Positions 1-8,600 of a DNA stretch of 64,000 nt are shown here, in pieces. Made by a program: the position numbers and the translations under genes. The first letter of the stretch is position 1. Each line of letters begins with the position of its first letter. Source of the DNA: Actinophytocola sp963840275 (GTDB lineage Bacteria > Actinomycetota > Actinomycetes > Mycobacteriales > Pseudonocardiaceae); NCBI GenBank assembly GCA_963840275.1, contig CAWIYK010000005.1:496001-560000 (forward strand), written 5' to 3'. The notes under the pieces were generated by a model. The model had not been told where the DNA came from and ran no database searches. It saw only the letters and a list, made by a program, of their open reading frames with translations.

Positions 1-266
1 CCACCTACCCCACCTGCACCGGACCGGGGTGTGTGAAGCCGGCGCATCTGTGCGATCTGGATCATCTGACCGCGTTTCCGGTGGGTGGGACGGATGAGGA
101 GAACGTGCGGCCGGCGTGTCGACCGCATCACCGGGCGAAGACGGTGGGTGGGTGGCGGGTGGAGAAGTCCAGCGACGGTCGCGGGGTGACGTGGGTGACC
201 CGGCACGGCTTCCGCGTCGAGCATGAGCCGGAGCCGATCGCGGACCCGGAGCCCGCGCCGTTCTGA
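1..266 (+). CDS. HNH endonuclease, DUF222/13E12 type, C-terminal end (5' truncated by window)
   Basis: The reading frame is already open at the left edge, so only about 87 C-terminal residues are present. They hold an HNH nuclease core: a Cys-x4-Cys pair (CTGPGC), then CDLDH, then an N-x2-P-x-C-x2-HH-x2-K stretch. This layout is typical of the C-terminal nuclease module of DUF222/13E12-repeat proteins, a multicopy actinobacterial family of unsettled role. The end is a short Pro/Glu-rich tail and a TGA. The N-terminal DUF222 part, the start codon and the promoter lie outside the window. The family assignment rests on the HNH motif alone, but it is a close match. Confidence 0.8.
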   Translation, partial: TYPTCTGPGCVKPAHLCDLDHLTAFPVGGTDEENVRPACRPHHRAKTVGGWRVEKSSDGRGVTWVTRHGFRVEHEPEPIADPEPAPF

Positions 267-814
267 CCGCCGGGATGGTGGGTGGTTACACGGTCAGACG
301 ATCGCCTACGGGGCCGGGCCGGTGGGGGGTTGGGGCGATCGAGGCCGCGCCTTCGCCGGAGGGTTCCGACCGGGGCGAGTCGGGTGCGGCGAAGACACGG
401 CACCGAAAGATCGGGAGCTACCCCATGGGGTAACCAGGATGGTCGCGCCGGCCAGGACGACAAGCACTGGTGGGTGGTTGCACTGCGCGGGCTCGGCTTC
501 CCGGGGTTTCGTCCAAACTTGTTTGCTTCAAAGCCTCTTTTCAAGCAAACAAGAATGAGACGAAAGGTAAGGGAGTGTTCTCGTGGCCAGCGGGTCTCGC
601 CCCGACCCAAACCGGACAGGAACTTGAGTCCCGGGGGAAATCAACTCGGCGATCCTGGCTACGCACCCCAACGCCCGGTGCCGTGCCTCGCCGTGACCGC
701 GCACCCCGTCGAGTAGAGGCGGCGAGGTGCGGCGTCGATCGCCCCACCCCGTACCCCCAGAGCAACAGCGCGATCGTCCGACCGCGTGTCCCATCCAGAC
801 TCGAAAAGACACGA
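267..814. other. 548-bp stretch without a recognisable gene
   Basis: Open frames cross this region on both strands, but their translations are Arg/Pro/Gly-rich with no recognisable motif and look like high-GC shadows. The only clear structure is the hairpin at 518-553. Base composition falls noticeably around 500-600 relative to the flanking genes. Confidence 0.5.
518..553. other. Large AT-rich hairpin
   Basis: CTTGTTTGCTT (518-528) and AAGCAAACAAG (543-553) are perfect reverse complements of 11 bp. Inside the loop, AAAG (530-533) and CTTT (537-540) can extend the stem past a small bulge, leaving a 3-nt loop. No T-tract follows on either side, so it is not a standard terminator. It lies about 250 bp downstream of the HNH gene and could be a terminator variant, a protein-binding palindrome or the end of an element. 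Confidence 0.6.
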
Positions 815-1327
815 TCACACAGGCGGAGTAAGCAACCGATGCCGATCCCGCAGGGCAACACTAACCGCATCCTCACGAACGAACCGAGCCCCAGGCCCAG
901 GGCTCATCTCAAGATCAGCAGGCAAAGGAACAACACGACACGTCGGGCAAACCCCATTCGAATCGATGCGGCCACCGCAGGCAACGTGAGAGAAGACGCG
1001 GCGTTGCCCGTGAGGAGCCCGATGACGCTCACCCCATTGAGAAAGCGCGTAAAGCGCCGGCCACAAGTCCAGCCCACGCGAAGTCAGCGTGTATTCGTAC
1101 CGACCAGGCCGGTACGAGGAGCGGACGAGGATACCGGCCTCGACCAACGCCACCAGCCGCTCGGTCAGCACCGCGCGAGGCACGTCCAGGTGCGCCTGCA
1201 GCTCGCTGAACCTGCGCACCCCGAAGAAACAGTCCCGCAGCACCAGCATCGTCCAGCGTTCGCCGACGATCTCCAGCGCGCGGGCCAGTGAGCAGTCCTG
1301 GCCGTCGTAGTTCTTCCCGAGTCCCAC
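815..1327 (-). CDS. HxlR-family winged-helix regulator
   Basis: This is a 170-residue transcriptional regulator. The N-terminus has the HxlR signature (a Cys-Ser-x-A-x-A-L start, then VGERWTMLVLRDCFFG and the recognition-helix region RFSELQAHL), followed by the wing around YRPGRYEYTLT. The C-terminal 60 residues form an extension with a CGG...CPTC pair, seen in longer actinobacterial HxlR proteins. It is divergent from the MFS pump at 1399, which it very likely represses. The GTG start at 1327 has a -10-like TATTCT ending 6 nt upstream, so its mRNA is probably leaderless. A 7-bp inverted repeat abuts that -10. Confidence 0.88.
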   Translation of the reverse strand: MGLGKNYDGQDCSLARALEIVGERWTMLVLRDCFFGVRRFSELQAHLDVPRAVLTERLVALVEAGILVRSSYRPGRYEYTLTSRGLDLWPALYALSQWGERHRAPHGQRRVFSHVACGGRIDSNGVCPTCRVVPLPADLEMSPGPGARFVREDAVSVALRDRHRLLTPPV

Positions 1328-1333
1328 GTGACG

Positions 1334-1380
1334 AGAATATCAGTTCAGTCACCGAACTGAGTTGCTATGGTTCGGTCACC
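1334..1380. promoter_or_regulatory. Divergent promoter/operator for HxlR regulator and MFS pump
   Basis: TCAGTTC (1340-1346) and GAACTGA (1354-1360) form a perfect inverted repeat with a 7-nt spacer, directly next to the minus-strand -10 TATTCT (1334-1339). GTTCAGTCACC (1343-1353) recurs as GTTCGGTCACC (1370-1380), one mismatch and 27 bp apart. TATGGT (1366-1371) is a possible plus-strand -10. The placement fits autoregulation plus repression of the pump. Confidence 0.6.
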
Positions 1381-1398
1381 AGACTCAAGGGAGCCTCC

Positions 1399-2757
1399 GT
1401 GACTGAGAACCGGACACTCGCCGTCGCCGCGGGCGGCACCTTTCTCGTGCTCGTCGCGTTCACGACGACGCTCGCGACCCTCGCGAGCACCGCGGCCGGC
1501 CTGCACGCGGACGCCGGCGGCCAGGCCTGGATCCTCAGCTCCATGTCCGTCGGGCTGTCGGTCGCGCTGCTCGTGTCCGGCGCGGTCGCCGACGACCACG
1601 GCCGCCGCAGGGTGATGGTCGGCGGCGCGGCCCTCCTCGCGCTGACCTCGGTACTCGCCGCCGCCGCGCCGAACACCGCGGTACTCGTGGTCGCGCGGAT
1701 CGGGCAGGGCATCGGCGGCGCCGCGATCCTCTCCTGCGTCGGCGGCCTGATCGCCCACGCCTTCCCGACCGGCCCGGCCCGCGCACGCGCCACCGGCATC
1801 TGGGGCGCGAGCATCGGCGCCGGCATCGCCGCGGGACCGCTCCTCATGGGCGCGCTCGACGTGGCGGGCTCGTGGCGCGCCGGCTACTGGCTGCTCGCCG
1901 GGCTCTCCGCCGTGCTGGTGGTCGCCGCCCGCACGATGCTCGTCGAGTCCCACGCGGACACCCCGCGACCGGTCGACATCCTCGGCGCGGCACTGCTCGG
2001 CGGGGGACTGGTGGCGTTGCTCGCCGGGCTCGTCGAAGGGCGACAGGACTGGGCGCGGCCGGTGGTGGTCGTCCTGTTCGCCTCGGCCATCGTGCTGATC
2101 GCCGCGTTCGTCGTCTGGGAGGGCCGCACCCGCGCGCCGATGCTCGAGCTCGGCCTGTTCCGCCGCTCGGAGTTCGTCGCGTCGATCGTCGCGGGCACGG
2201 CCACGGGCACCGGGATCATCGCGCTGATGGCGTTCACGCCGACGTTCTTCCAGCGCGCCTTCCACTACACGACGTTCGAGGCGGCGCTGCTGATCCTCGC
2301 CTGGTCGGGGACCAGCGCGGTCGTCGCGCTGGTGGCCCGCAGGCTGCCGGTCGCGCTGGGCGTGCGGGCGCGGCTCGTGCTCAGCCTCCTGGTGGTCGCC
2401 GCCGGACAGCTGCTGCTCACCGGACTCGACACCGGCGTCTCCGCGGGCGACCTGCTGCCCGGGCTGCTGGTCGCCGGCGTGGGCAGCGGCGTGCTGAACG
2501 CGGCCCTCGGACAGATCGCGGTCGCCAGCGTGCCGGCCGGCAAGGGCAGCGTCGGCAGCGGTGCGAACAACACCGCCCGCTACGTCGGCGCGGCCATCGG
2601 CATCACGGTCGTCGCGGTCATCGCCGCGCACGACGACCTCGGCGCGCTGGTGTCCGGTTGGGAGACCGCGGCGATCGTCACCGCGGCGATGTCGGTGGTC
2701 GGCGCGGTGCTGGTGGGCATGACGGGGATCAAAATGCGGGAGCCGGTCGCGGCCTGA
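1399..2757 (+). CDS. MFS drug-efflux transporter
   Basis: This is a 452-residue, very hydrophobic protein with about 14 predicted membrane segments, resembling DHA2-type drug:H+ antiporters. A loop like the MFS signature (DDHGRRRVMVGG) follows TM2, and an ARIGQGIGGAA stretch lies in TM4. The GTG start at 1399 is preceded by AAGGGAG at a good Shine-Dalgarno distance; an upstream ATG at 1288 would add non-membrane residues overlapping the regulator. It is divergent from a HxlR regulator, so it is probably induced by that regulator's ligand. The substrate cannot be read from the sequence. Confidence 0.88.
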   Translation: MTENRTLAVAAGGTFLVLVAFTTTLATLASTAAGLHADAGGQAWILSSMSVGLSVALLVSGAVADDHGRRRVMVGGAALLALTSVLAAAAPNTAVLVVARIGQGIGGAAILSCVGGLIAHAFPTGPARARATGIWGASIGAGIAAGPLLMGALDVAGSWRAGYWLLAGLSAVLVVAARTMLVESHADTPRPVDILGAALLGGGLVALLAGLVEGRQDWARPVVVVLFASAIVLIAAFVVWEGRTRAPMLELGLFRRSEFVASIVAGTATGTGIIALMAFTPTFFQRAFHYTTFEAALLILAWSGTSAVVALVARRLPVALGVRARLVLSLLVVAAGQLLLTGLDTGVSAGDLLPGLLVAGVGSGVLNAALGQIAVASVPAGKGSVGSGANNTARYVGAAIGITVVAVIAAHDDLGALVSGWETAAIVTAAMSVVGAVLVGMTGIKMREPVAA

Positions 2758-2774
2758 CCTGTCATCATGCGGAT

Positions 2775-3560
2775 GTGGATCAGACCGACCTGCGCACCGT
2801 GGCCGCCACGCGCTACGTGACGCCGTTCCGCGAGGGCGGTTCGCTACCCGGACTCGTCGAGGCCGACGACCTCGGCATGTACGTGCTCAAGTTCCGCGGC
2901 GCCGGGCAGGGGCTCAAGGCGCTGACCGCGGAGGTCATCGTTGGCGAGCTGGCCCGGCGGCTCGGTTTCCGGGTGCCCGAGCTGGTGCTCGTCGAGCTGG
3001 ACCCGGAGCTGTCCCGCGCGGAGCCGGACGAGGAGATCCAGGACCTGCTGCGCGCGAGCCCGGGGCTGAACCTCGGCATCGACTACCTGCCCGGCTCGTT
3101 CGACTTCAACCCGCGCGTCCGCGACCCGGGCAGCGAGCTCGCCGCCCGGCTGCTGTGGCTGGACACGTTGGTGCTCAACGTCGACCGCAGCTGGCGCAAC
3201 CCCAACCTGCTGCTGTGGCACCGGCAGGTGTGGCTCATCGACCACGGCGCGGCGCTGATCTTCCACCACCGCTGGCTGCCCGGCTGGCAGCCGGCGCCGA
3301 CCTACCGGTACGACGCGTCCGACCACGTGATGATGCCGGTCGCCGGTTCGATCGCCGACGCGGACGCCGAGCTGCGGCCGAAGGTGACGCCCGCGCTGGT
3401 CGAGGAGGTCCTGGCCCTGGTGCCCGACGAGTGGCTGGACCCGGGGCTCGGCTCGCCGGCGCAGGTGCGCGCGGCGTACGCGGCGTACTTCGCGGCGCGT
3501 CTGTCGGACGCGGCATCGTGGGTCGCCGCGCTGGAGGACACCCGTGCCGCACGTGTTTGA
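2775..3560 (+). CDS. HipA-like kinase family protein
   Basis: This 261-residue protein resembles the short HipA-related kinases (HipA_2 type). It has a Lys-containing strand (MYVLKFRGAG), a helix region GELARRLGFRVPE, a catalytic-loop-like NVDRSWRNPNLLLW and a metal-binding IDHGAAL. It is much shorter than E. coli HipA (about 440 aa) and has no HipB-like antitoxin beside it. The GTG start at 2775 was chosen because it begins the conserved segment 17 bp after the MFS stop; no strong ribosome site is visible. The stop overlaps the next gene, DUF3037, by 17 nt, indicating co-translation. The target is unknown. Confidence 0.75.
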   Translation: MDQTDLRTVAATRYVTPFREGGSLPGLVEADDLGMYVLKFRGAGQGLKALTAEVIVGELARRLGFRVPELVLVELDPELSRAEPDEEIQDLLRASPGLNLGIDYLPGSFDFNPRVRDPGSELAARLLWLDTLVLNVDRSWRNPNLLLWHRQVWLIDHGAALIFHHRWLPGWQPAPTYRYDASDHVMMPVAGSIADADAELRPKVTPALVEEVLALVPDEWLDPGLGSPAQVRAAYAAYFAARLSDAASWVAALEDTRAARV

Positions 3561-3915
3561 GTACGCGCTGGTCCGCGCGGTGCCGCGGCCGGAACGCGGC
3601 GAGTTCATGAACGTCGGCGCCATCGTCTACTGCGCGCCGACGCGGTTCCTGCGCTGCGCGACCGAGGTGGACACCGAGCGCCTGCTGGCTCTCGACCCGA
3701 CGCTGGACCTGGAGGTGCTGGCCGACGCGCTGCGGTCGATGTGCCAGGCCTGCGACGGCACCGGGCCGATGGCGGAGAGCACGGTGGGGCAGCGGTTCCG
3801 CTGGCTGACCGCGCCGCGCAGCACGATCCTGCAGACCTCGCCCGCGCACACCGGCCTCACCGAGGACCCGGCCGCCGCGCTCGAGCACCTGATGCGCACG
3901 CAGGTTCGGATCTGA
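3544..3915 (+). CDS. DUF3037 family protein
   Basis: This 123-residue soluble protein has the features of DUF3037: an N-terminal FEYALVRAVPRPERGEFMNVGAI stretch (in two parts around residues 5-27), a YCAPTRFL strand, and a C-terminal helix with LTEDPAAALEHL. The GTG start lies inside the 3' end of the HipA-like kinase gene. Fusion or adjacency of DUF3037 with HipA-like kinases recurs in bacteria, so the two probably act together. The biochemical role is unknown. The next gene is convergent only 3 bp away. Confidence 0.8.
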   Translation: MPHVFEYALVRAVPRPERGEFMNVGAIVYCAPTRFLRCATEVDTERLLALDPTLDLEVLADALRSMCQACDGTGPMAESTVGQRFRWLTAPRSTILQTSPAHTGLTEDPAAALEHLMRTQVRI

Positions 3916-3918
3916 GGG

Positions 3919-4497
3919 TCAGCGGCGGCCCGCCCACGGCATCGGGTCGCGCCAGTCGACGGGGTGGAGCGCGGCGGCGACGATGGTGGCGACACCGCCG
4001 ATGGTGAACGACAGGGCGGCCGGGGAGAACGTGCTCGCCCGGCCCTCGAAGTGGCCCGCGAGGGCGAACACCAGCAGCCACCCGATCCCGCACACGACCA
4101 GCAGAACGATGCCGCAGACGCGCGCGAACCGCACGGGACCGTTGCCGACCTCGTTGCCGAACAGTCGCAGCAGACTGATCAGCGCGACCAGGATCGCCAG
4201 GGCGAACACGCCGACGACGACGGCGGCTATGACCGCTTCCTCCTCGAACGGACCGTCGCCGGCGTCGCCGAGTCCGAAGATCGCCGGGAGCAGGCTGATC
4301 GACTCGTCGTCGTCCGCCTTCTCCGTCGCCATCAGGAACGGCACGAAGTAGCCGAGCACCATGGCGGCCGAGCCGACGGCCACCACCGCGCGGAACACCG
4401 CGATCTCCAGCCGGTTCACCCGGTCCCGCAGCGCCTGCAGCTGGCGCCGCAGCTCCTGCTTGTCCTCGGCGGTCTTCTCGGCGGTGTTCTCGTCCAT
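3919..4497 (-). CDS. Four-TM membrane protein with N-terminal coiled coil
   Basis: I do not recognise a family for this 192-residue protein. Residues 1-32 are charged and heptad-like (a short coiled coil, Glu/Lys/Arg rich). Four hydrophobic segments follow at about 35-55, 88-110, 123-147 and 160-177, and the end is Arg-rich and probably cytoplasmic. The ATG start at 4497 has TACCCT ending 7 nt upstream (4505-4510 on the plus strand), so a leaderless mRNA is likely. It is divergent from the yciO-like gene. Confidence 0.65.
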   Translation of the reverse strand: MDENTAEKTAEDKQELRRQLQALRDRVNRLEIAVFRAVVAVGSAAMVLGYFVPFLMATEKADDDESISLLPAIFGLGDAGDGPFEEEAVIAAVVVGVFALAILVALISLLRLFGNEVGNGPVRFARVCGIVLLVVCGIGWLLVFALAGHFEGRASTFSPAALSFTIGGVATIVAAALHPVDWRDPMPWAGRR

Positions 4498-4504
4498 GCC
4501 GGGG

Positions 4505-4558
4505 AGGGTATGCGGCTGAGGGGGCCTCCAGGGAGCCGGGCGGGGCTCACCCTAAGCT
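4505..4558. promoter_or_regulatory. Back-to-back leaderless promoters
   Basis: On the minus strand TACCCT (4505-4510) ends 7 nt before the ATG at 4497. On the plus strand TAAGCT (4553-4558) ends 7 nt before the GTG at 4566. Both genes lack a Shine-Dalgarno sequence, so the two start codons probably coincide with the transcription starts. Confidence 0.55.
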
Positions 4559-4565
4559 CGCCGAG

Positions 4566-5186
4566 GTGGCGAAGTACTTCGACGTGCATCCGGACAACCC
4601 GCAGCGCCGGTCCATCGGGCAGGTGACCGACATCGTGCGAGGTGGCGGGCTCATCGCGTACCCGACCGACTCGTGCTTCGCGCTCGGGTGCCAGCTCGGC
4701 AACAAGGACGGGCTGGAGCGGATCCGCTCGATCCGGCAGCTCGACGACCGGCACCACTTCACGCTCGTGTGCCACGACTTCTCGCAGCTCGGCCAGTTCG
4801 TCTATCTCAGCAACGCGGTGTTCCGTGCGGTGAAGGCGTCCACGCCGGGCCCGTACACGTTCATCCTGCCGGCCACGAAAGAGGTGCCGCGCCGGCTCAT
4901 GCACGCCAAGAAGAAGACCGTCGGCGTGCGGATCCCGGACCACGCGGTCGCGCAGGCGATCGTCGCCGAGCTGGGGGAGCCGCTGCTGTCGAGCACGCTG
5001 CTCCTGCCCGGCGAGGCCGAGCCGATGACGCAGGGCTGGGAGATCAAGGAGGCACTCGACCACGTGGTGGACGCGGTGATCGACTCCGGCGAGTGCGGCA
5101 CCGAGCCCACCACGGTGATCGACTTCTCCAACGACGAGTTCGAGGTCGTCCGCGAGGGCGCCGGCGACCTCGCCCGGTTCGAGTGA
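4566..5186 (+). CDS. yciO: YciO/TsaC (Sua5-YrdC) family protein
   Basis: This 206-residue protein is a single YrdC/Sua5-fold domain. It begins with the YciO-type sequence YFDVHPDNPQRR, followed by GGGLIAYPTDSCFALGC, the IRQLDDRHHFTL segment and the KKKTVGVRIPDH phosphate-binding strand. It aligns over its full length with E. coli YciO as I recall it, so it is more likely the YciO paralogue than the essential TsaC. TsaC makes threonylcarbamoyl-AMP for tRNA t6A; YciO has weak or uncertain activity of this kind. The GTG start is set by TAAGCT 7 nt upstream. Confidence 0.85.
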   Translation: MAKYFDVHPDNPQRRSIGQVTDIVRGGGLIAYPTDSCFALGCQLGNKDGLERIRSIRQLDDRHHFTLVCHDFSQLGQFVYLSNAVFRAVKASTPGPYTFILPATKEVPRRLMHAKKKTVGVRIPDHAVAQAIVAELGEPLLSSTLLLPGEAEPMTQGWEIKEALDHVVDAVIDSGECGTEPTTVIDFSNDEFEVVREGAGDLARFE

Positions 5187-5564
5187 CTACTCCGGGACGA
5201 CCTTGACGATGATGCGCTGCTCGTCGTCCCGGTGCCCCGGGTAGACGTCGACGCCGAGGTACTTCTTCGCGAGCGCGTCGATGTGGGCGTCCGCGCCCTC
5301 CTCGACGAACGTCGCGGTGCCGCGCACGACCACCGTGCGGAAGTGGTCGTTGCCGTCCACGACCGAGATCGCGACCTTCGGGTTGCGTACCAGGTTGCGG
5401 TGCTTGACCCGCCCCTTCGCCGTGTTGAACAGCACGTTCTCGCCGTCGGTGTCGATCCACACGGGAGTCACCTGCGGCGTGCCGTCGGACATCACGGTCG
5501 CCACGTTGGCGATCTGCGGTTCCCTCAGCAGCTCGAGATCTTGAGAGCTCAACTTGTTCGTCAT
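5187..5564 (-). CDS. PPOX-class F420-dependent oxidoreductase
   Basis: This 125-residue protein has the split beta-barrel flavin/F420-binding fold. Recognisable parts are the N-terminal helix LSSQDLELLREPQIANVATV, the DGTPQVTPVWIDTDG hairpin, the cofactor-phosphate stretch FNTAKGRVKHRNL and the NPKVAISVVDGND strand. Such enzymes use deazaflavin F420 or flavin to reduce varied substrates, which cannot be predicted here. The ATG at 5564 fits the usual length. The frame stays open far upstream, opposite hrpA, but that extension is a shadow. It is convergent with yciO, with no gap between the two stops. Confidence 0.85.
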   Translation of the reverse strand: MTNKLSSQDLELLREPQIANVATVMSDGTPQVTPVWIDTDGENVLFNTAKGRVKHRNLVRNPKVAISVVDGNDHFRTVVVRGTATFVEEGADAHIDALAKKYLGVDVYPGHRDDEQRIIVKVVPE

Positions 5565-5651
5565 GTCGGCACGAACCAACCACTTCGCGGGCGTATTCCC
5601 ACGGGACGGTGAGATAACTCGTTCGTGTGTCCGGTTAGGCTCGGGTACGAG

Positions 5652-8600
5652 ATGAGCGAGATTAGTGCCGCCACCGGTCGCGACCTGCGTGCGCGCCTCC
5701 CCGAACTGATGCTCCGAGACGAGCGGCGGCTGCGCCGACGCCTCGACGGCCTCGGCAAGATCAAGGACGCCGCGCAGCGGCAGGCCAAGACCGACGAGGT
5801 CGCGCGGGAGATCGAGAAGGCCGCGGGTCGGCTCACCGCCCGCGCCGCGTCGGTGCCGAAGATCACCTACCCCGCCGAGCTGCCGATCAGCCAGCGGCGC
5901 GAGGACATCAAGAAGGCCATCGCCGAGCACCAGGTCGTGATCGTCGCCGGCGAGACCGGCTCCGGCAAGACCACACAGCTCCCGAAGATCTGCCTCGAGC
6001 TGGGCCGCGGGGTCCGCGGGATGATCGGGCACACCCAGCCGCGCCGGATCGCCGCGCGGACCGTCGCGGAGCGGATCTCCGACGAGCTGTCCGTGCAGCT
6101 CGGCGACGCCGTCGGCTGGAAGATCCGGTTCTCGGATACAACTACCGGGACTCGGTCGCGTAGCGCGAGTCAGGCCACCGACCAGCCCTACGTCAAGCTG
6201 ATGACCGACGGCATCCTGCTGGCCGAGCTGCAGTCCGACCGGATGCTGCGCCAGTACGACACGCTGATCATCGACGAGGCGCACGAGCGCAGCCTCAACA
6301 TCGACTTCATCCTCGGCTACCTCAAGCGGCTGCTGCCGCGCAGGCCCGACCTCAAGGTGATCATCACCTCGGCGACCATCGACCCGGAGCGGTTCTCCCG
6401 GCACTTCGATGACGCGCCGATCGTCGAGGTCTCCGGCCGGACCTATCCGGTCGAGCTGCGCTATCGCCCGATCGTGGACCCGGACGACGTGGACGCCGAC
6501 CCGGACCGGGACCAGACGCAGGCCATCCTCGACGCGGTCGACGAGCTGTCCGCGGCAGGCCCCGGCGACATCCTCGTGTTCCTCTCCGGCGAGCGGGAGA
6601 TCCGCGACACGACCGACGCGCTGGTCGCGCTGGACCGCGCGGGCCTGGAGATCCTGCCGCTGTACGCCCGACTGTCCACAGGGGAGCAGCGCAGGGTGTT
6701 CCAGCGGCACCGCGGCCGACGCGTGGTGCTCGCGACCAACGTCGCGGAGACGTCGTTGACCGTGCCGGGCATCAAGTACGTGATCGACCCGGGGTTCGCC
6801 AGGATCTCCCGCTACAGCAACAGGTTGAAGGTCCAGCGGCTGCCGATCGAGCCGATCTCGCAGGCGTCGGCGAACCAGCGCAAGGGCCGCTGCGGCCGCA
6901 CCTCGGACGGCATCTGCATCCGCCTGTACGCCGAGGACGACTTCGACGCGCGACCCGAGTTCACCGACCCGGAGATCCTGCGCACCAACCTCGCGTCGGT
7001 CATCCTGCAGATGGCCGCGGCCGACCTCGGCGACATCGCCGAGTTCCCGTTCGTCGAGCCGCCGGACCGCAGGCACATCACCGACGGCATGAACCTGCTG
7101 CACGAGCTCGGCGCGCTGGCGACCGCCACCAAGGACACGCTGGTCGAGCTGACCCCGTTGGGGCGCAAGCTCGCCCGGCTCCCGGTCGACCCCCGGCTCG
7201 CCCGCATGGTGCTCGCCGCCGACCAGAACGGCTGCGTCACCGAGGTCACGGTCATCGCGGCCGCACTGTCCATCCAGGACCCCCGGGAGCGGCCGGTCGA
7301 GAAGCAGGCGCAGGCCGACCAGCTGCACGCCAGGTTCCGGGACCCGGAGTCGGACTTCACCGCCTACCTGAAGCTGTGGGAGTACCTGACCGAGCAGCAG
7401 CGGGACCTGTCCGCGAACCGGTTCCGCAAGCTGTGCAAGGCGGAGTTCCTGAACTACCTGCGGGTGCGGGAGTGGCAGGACGTCGCCGGCCAGCTCAAGC
7501 AGATGGTCAAGAGCCTCGACGTGACGCCGAACGAGACGCCGGCCGAGCCCGCGGCGATCCACATGGCGCTGCTCGCCGGGCTGCTGTCGCACATCGGGCT
7601 CAAGGAGCAGGCGAAGAACGACTACCTCGGCGCCCGCAACGCGCGGTTCGGCATCTTCCCCGGGTCCGCGCTGTTCAAGAAGCAGCCGCGCTGGGTGATG
7701 GCGGCCGAGCTGGTGGAGACCTCGCGGCTGTGGGGCCGGATCGTGGCCCGCGTCGACCCGGACTGGATCGAGCCGCTCGCCGGCCACCTGGTGCGCCGCA
7801 CCTACAGCGAGCCGAGGTGGGAGAAGAAGCGCGGCGCGGTGATGGCGTCCGAGCGGGTCACGCTGTTCGGGGTGCCGATCGTCGTGGACCGTGCCGTGAA
7901 CTACGGGCGCATCGACCCGCCGGTCGCGCGGGACCTGTTCGTCCGGCACGCGCTGGTGCAGGGGGAGTGGGAGAGCCGGCACGAGTTCCTGCGGCACAAC
8001 GCCGCGCTGCTCGCCGAGGTCGAGGAGCTGGAGCACAAGGCGCGGCGCAGGGACATCGTCGTCGACGAGGAGACGCTGTTCCAGTTCTACGACCAGCGCG
8101 TCGGCCAGGACGTCGTGTCCGGGCGGCACTTCGACACGTGGTGGAAGAAGACGCGGCGGGAGCAGCCGGAGCTGCTGACGTTCACGCGGGACCTGCTGGT
8201 CAACCCGGAGATCGGGGTGAGCGCGCAGGACTATCCGGATGCCATGCGGCACAACGACATCCGGCTGCCGCTGCAGTACCGGTTCGAGCCGGGCGACGCC
8301 GCGGACGGCGTGACCGTGCAGGTGCCGCTGCCGCTGCTGAACCGGGTGAGCGCGGACGGGCTGCCGTGGCAGGTGCCCGGTCTGCGGGCGGAGCTGGTCA
8401 CCGCACTGATCCGGTCGCTGCCCAAACCGGTGCGCCGCAACTTCGTGCCGGTACCGGACTACGTCGGCGCGGTCCTCGACCGCCTCGGCGCGGAACCCAC
8501 GGTCGACGACGTCGGCGCGGTGCTGCGGGAGCTGACCGGCGTGGTCGTGCCGCCCGACGCGTGGCAGCTCGACCAGGTGCCCCAGCACCTGCGGACCACG

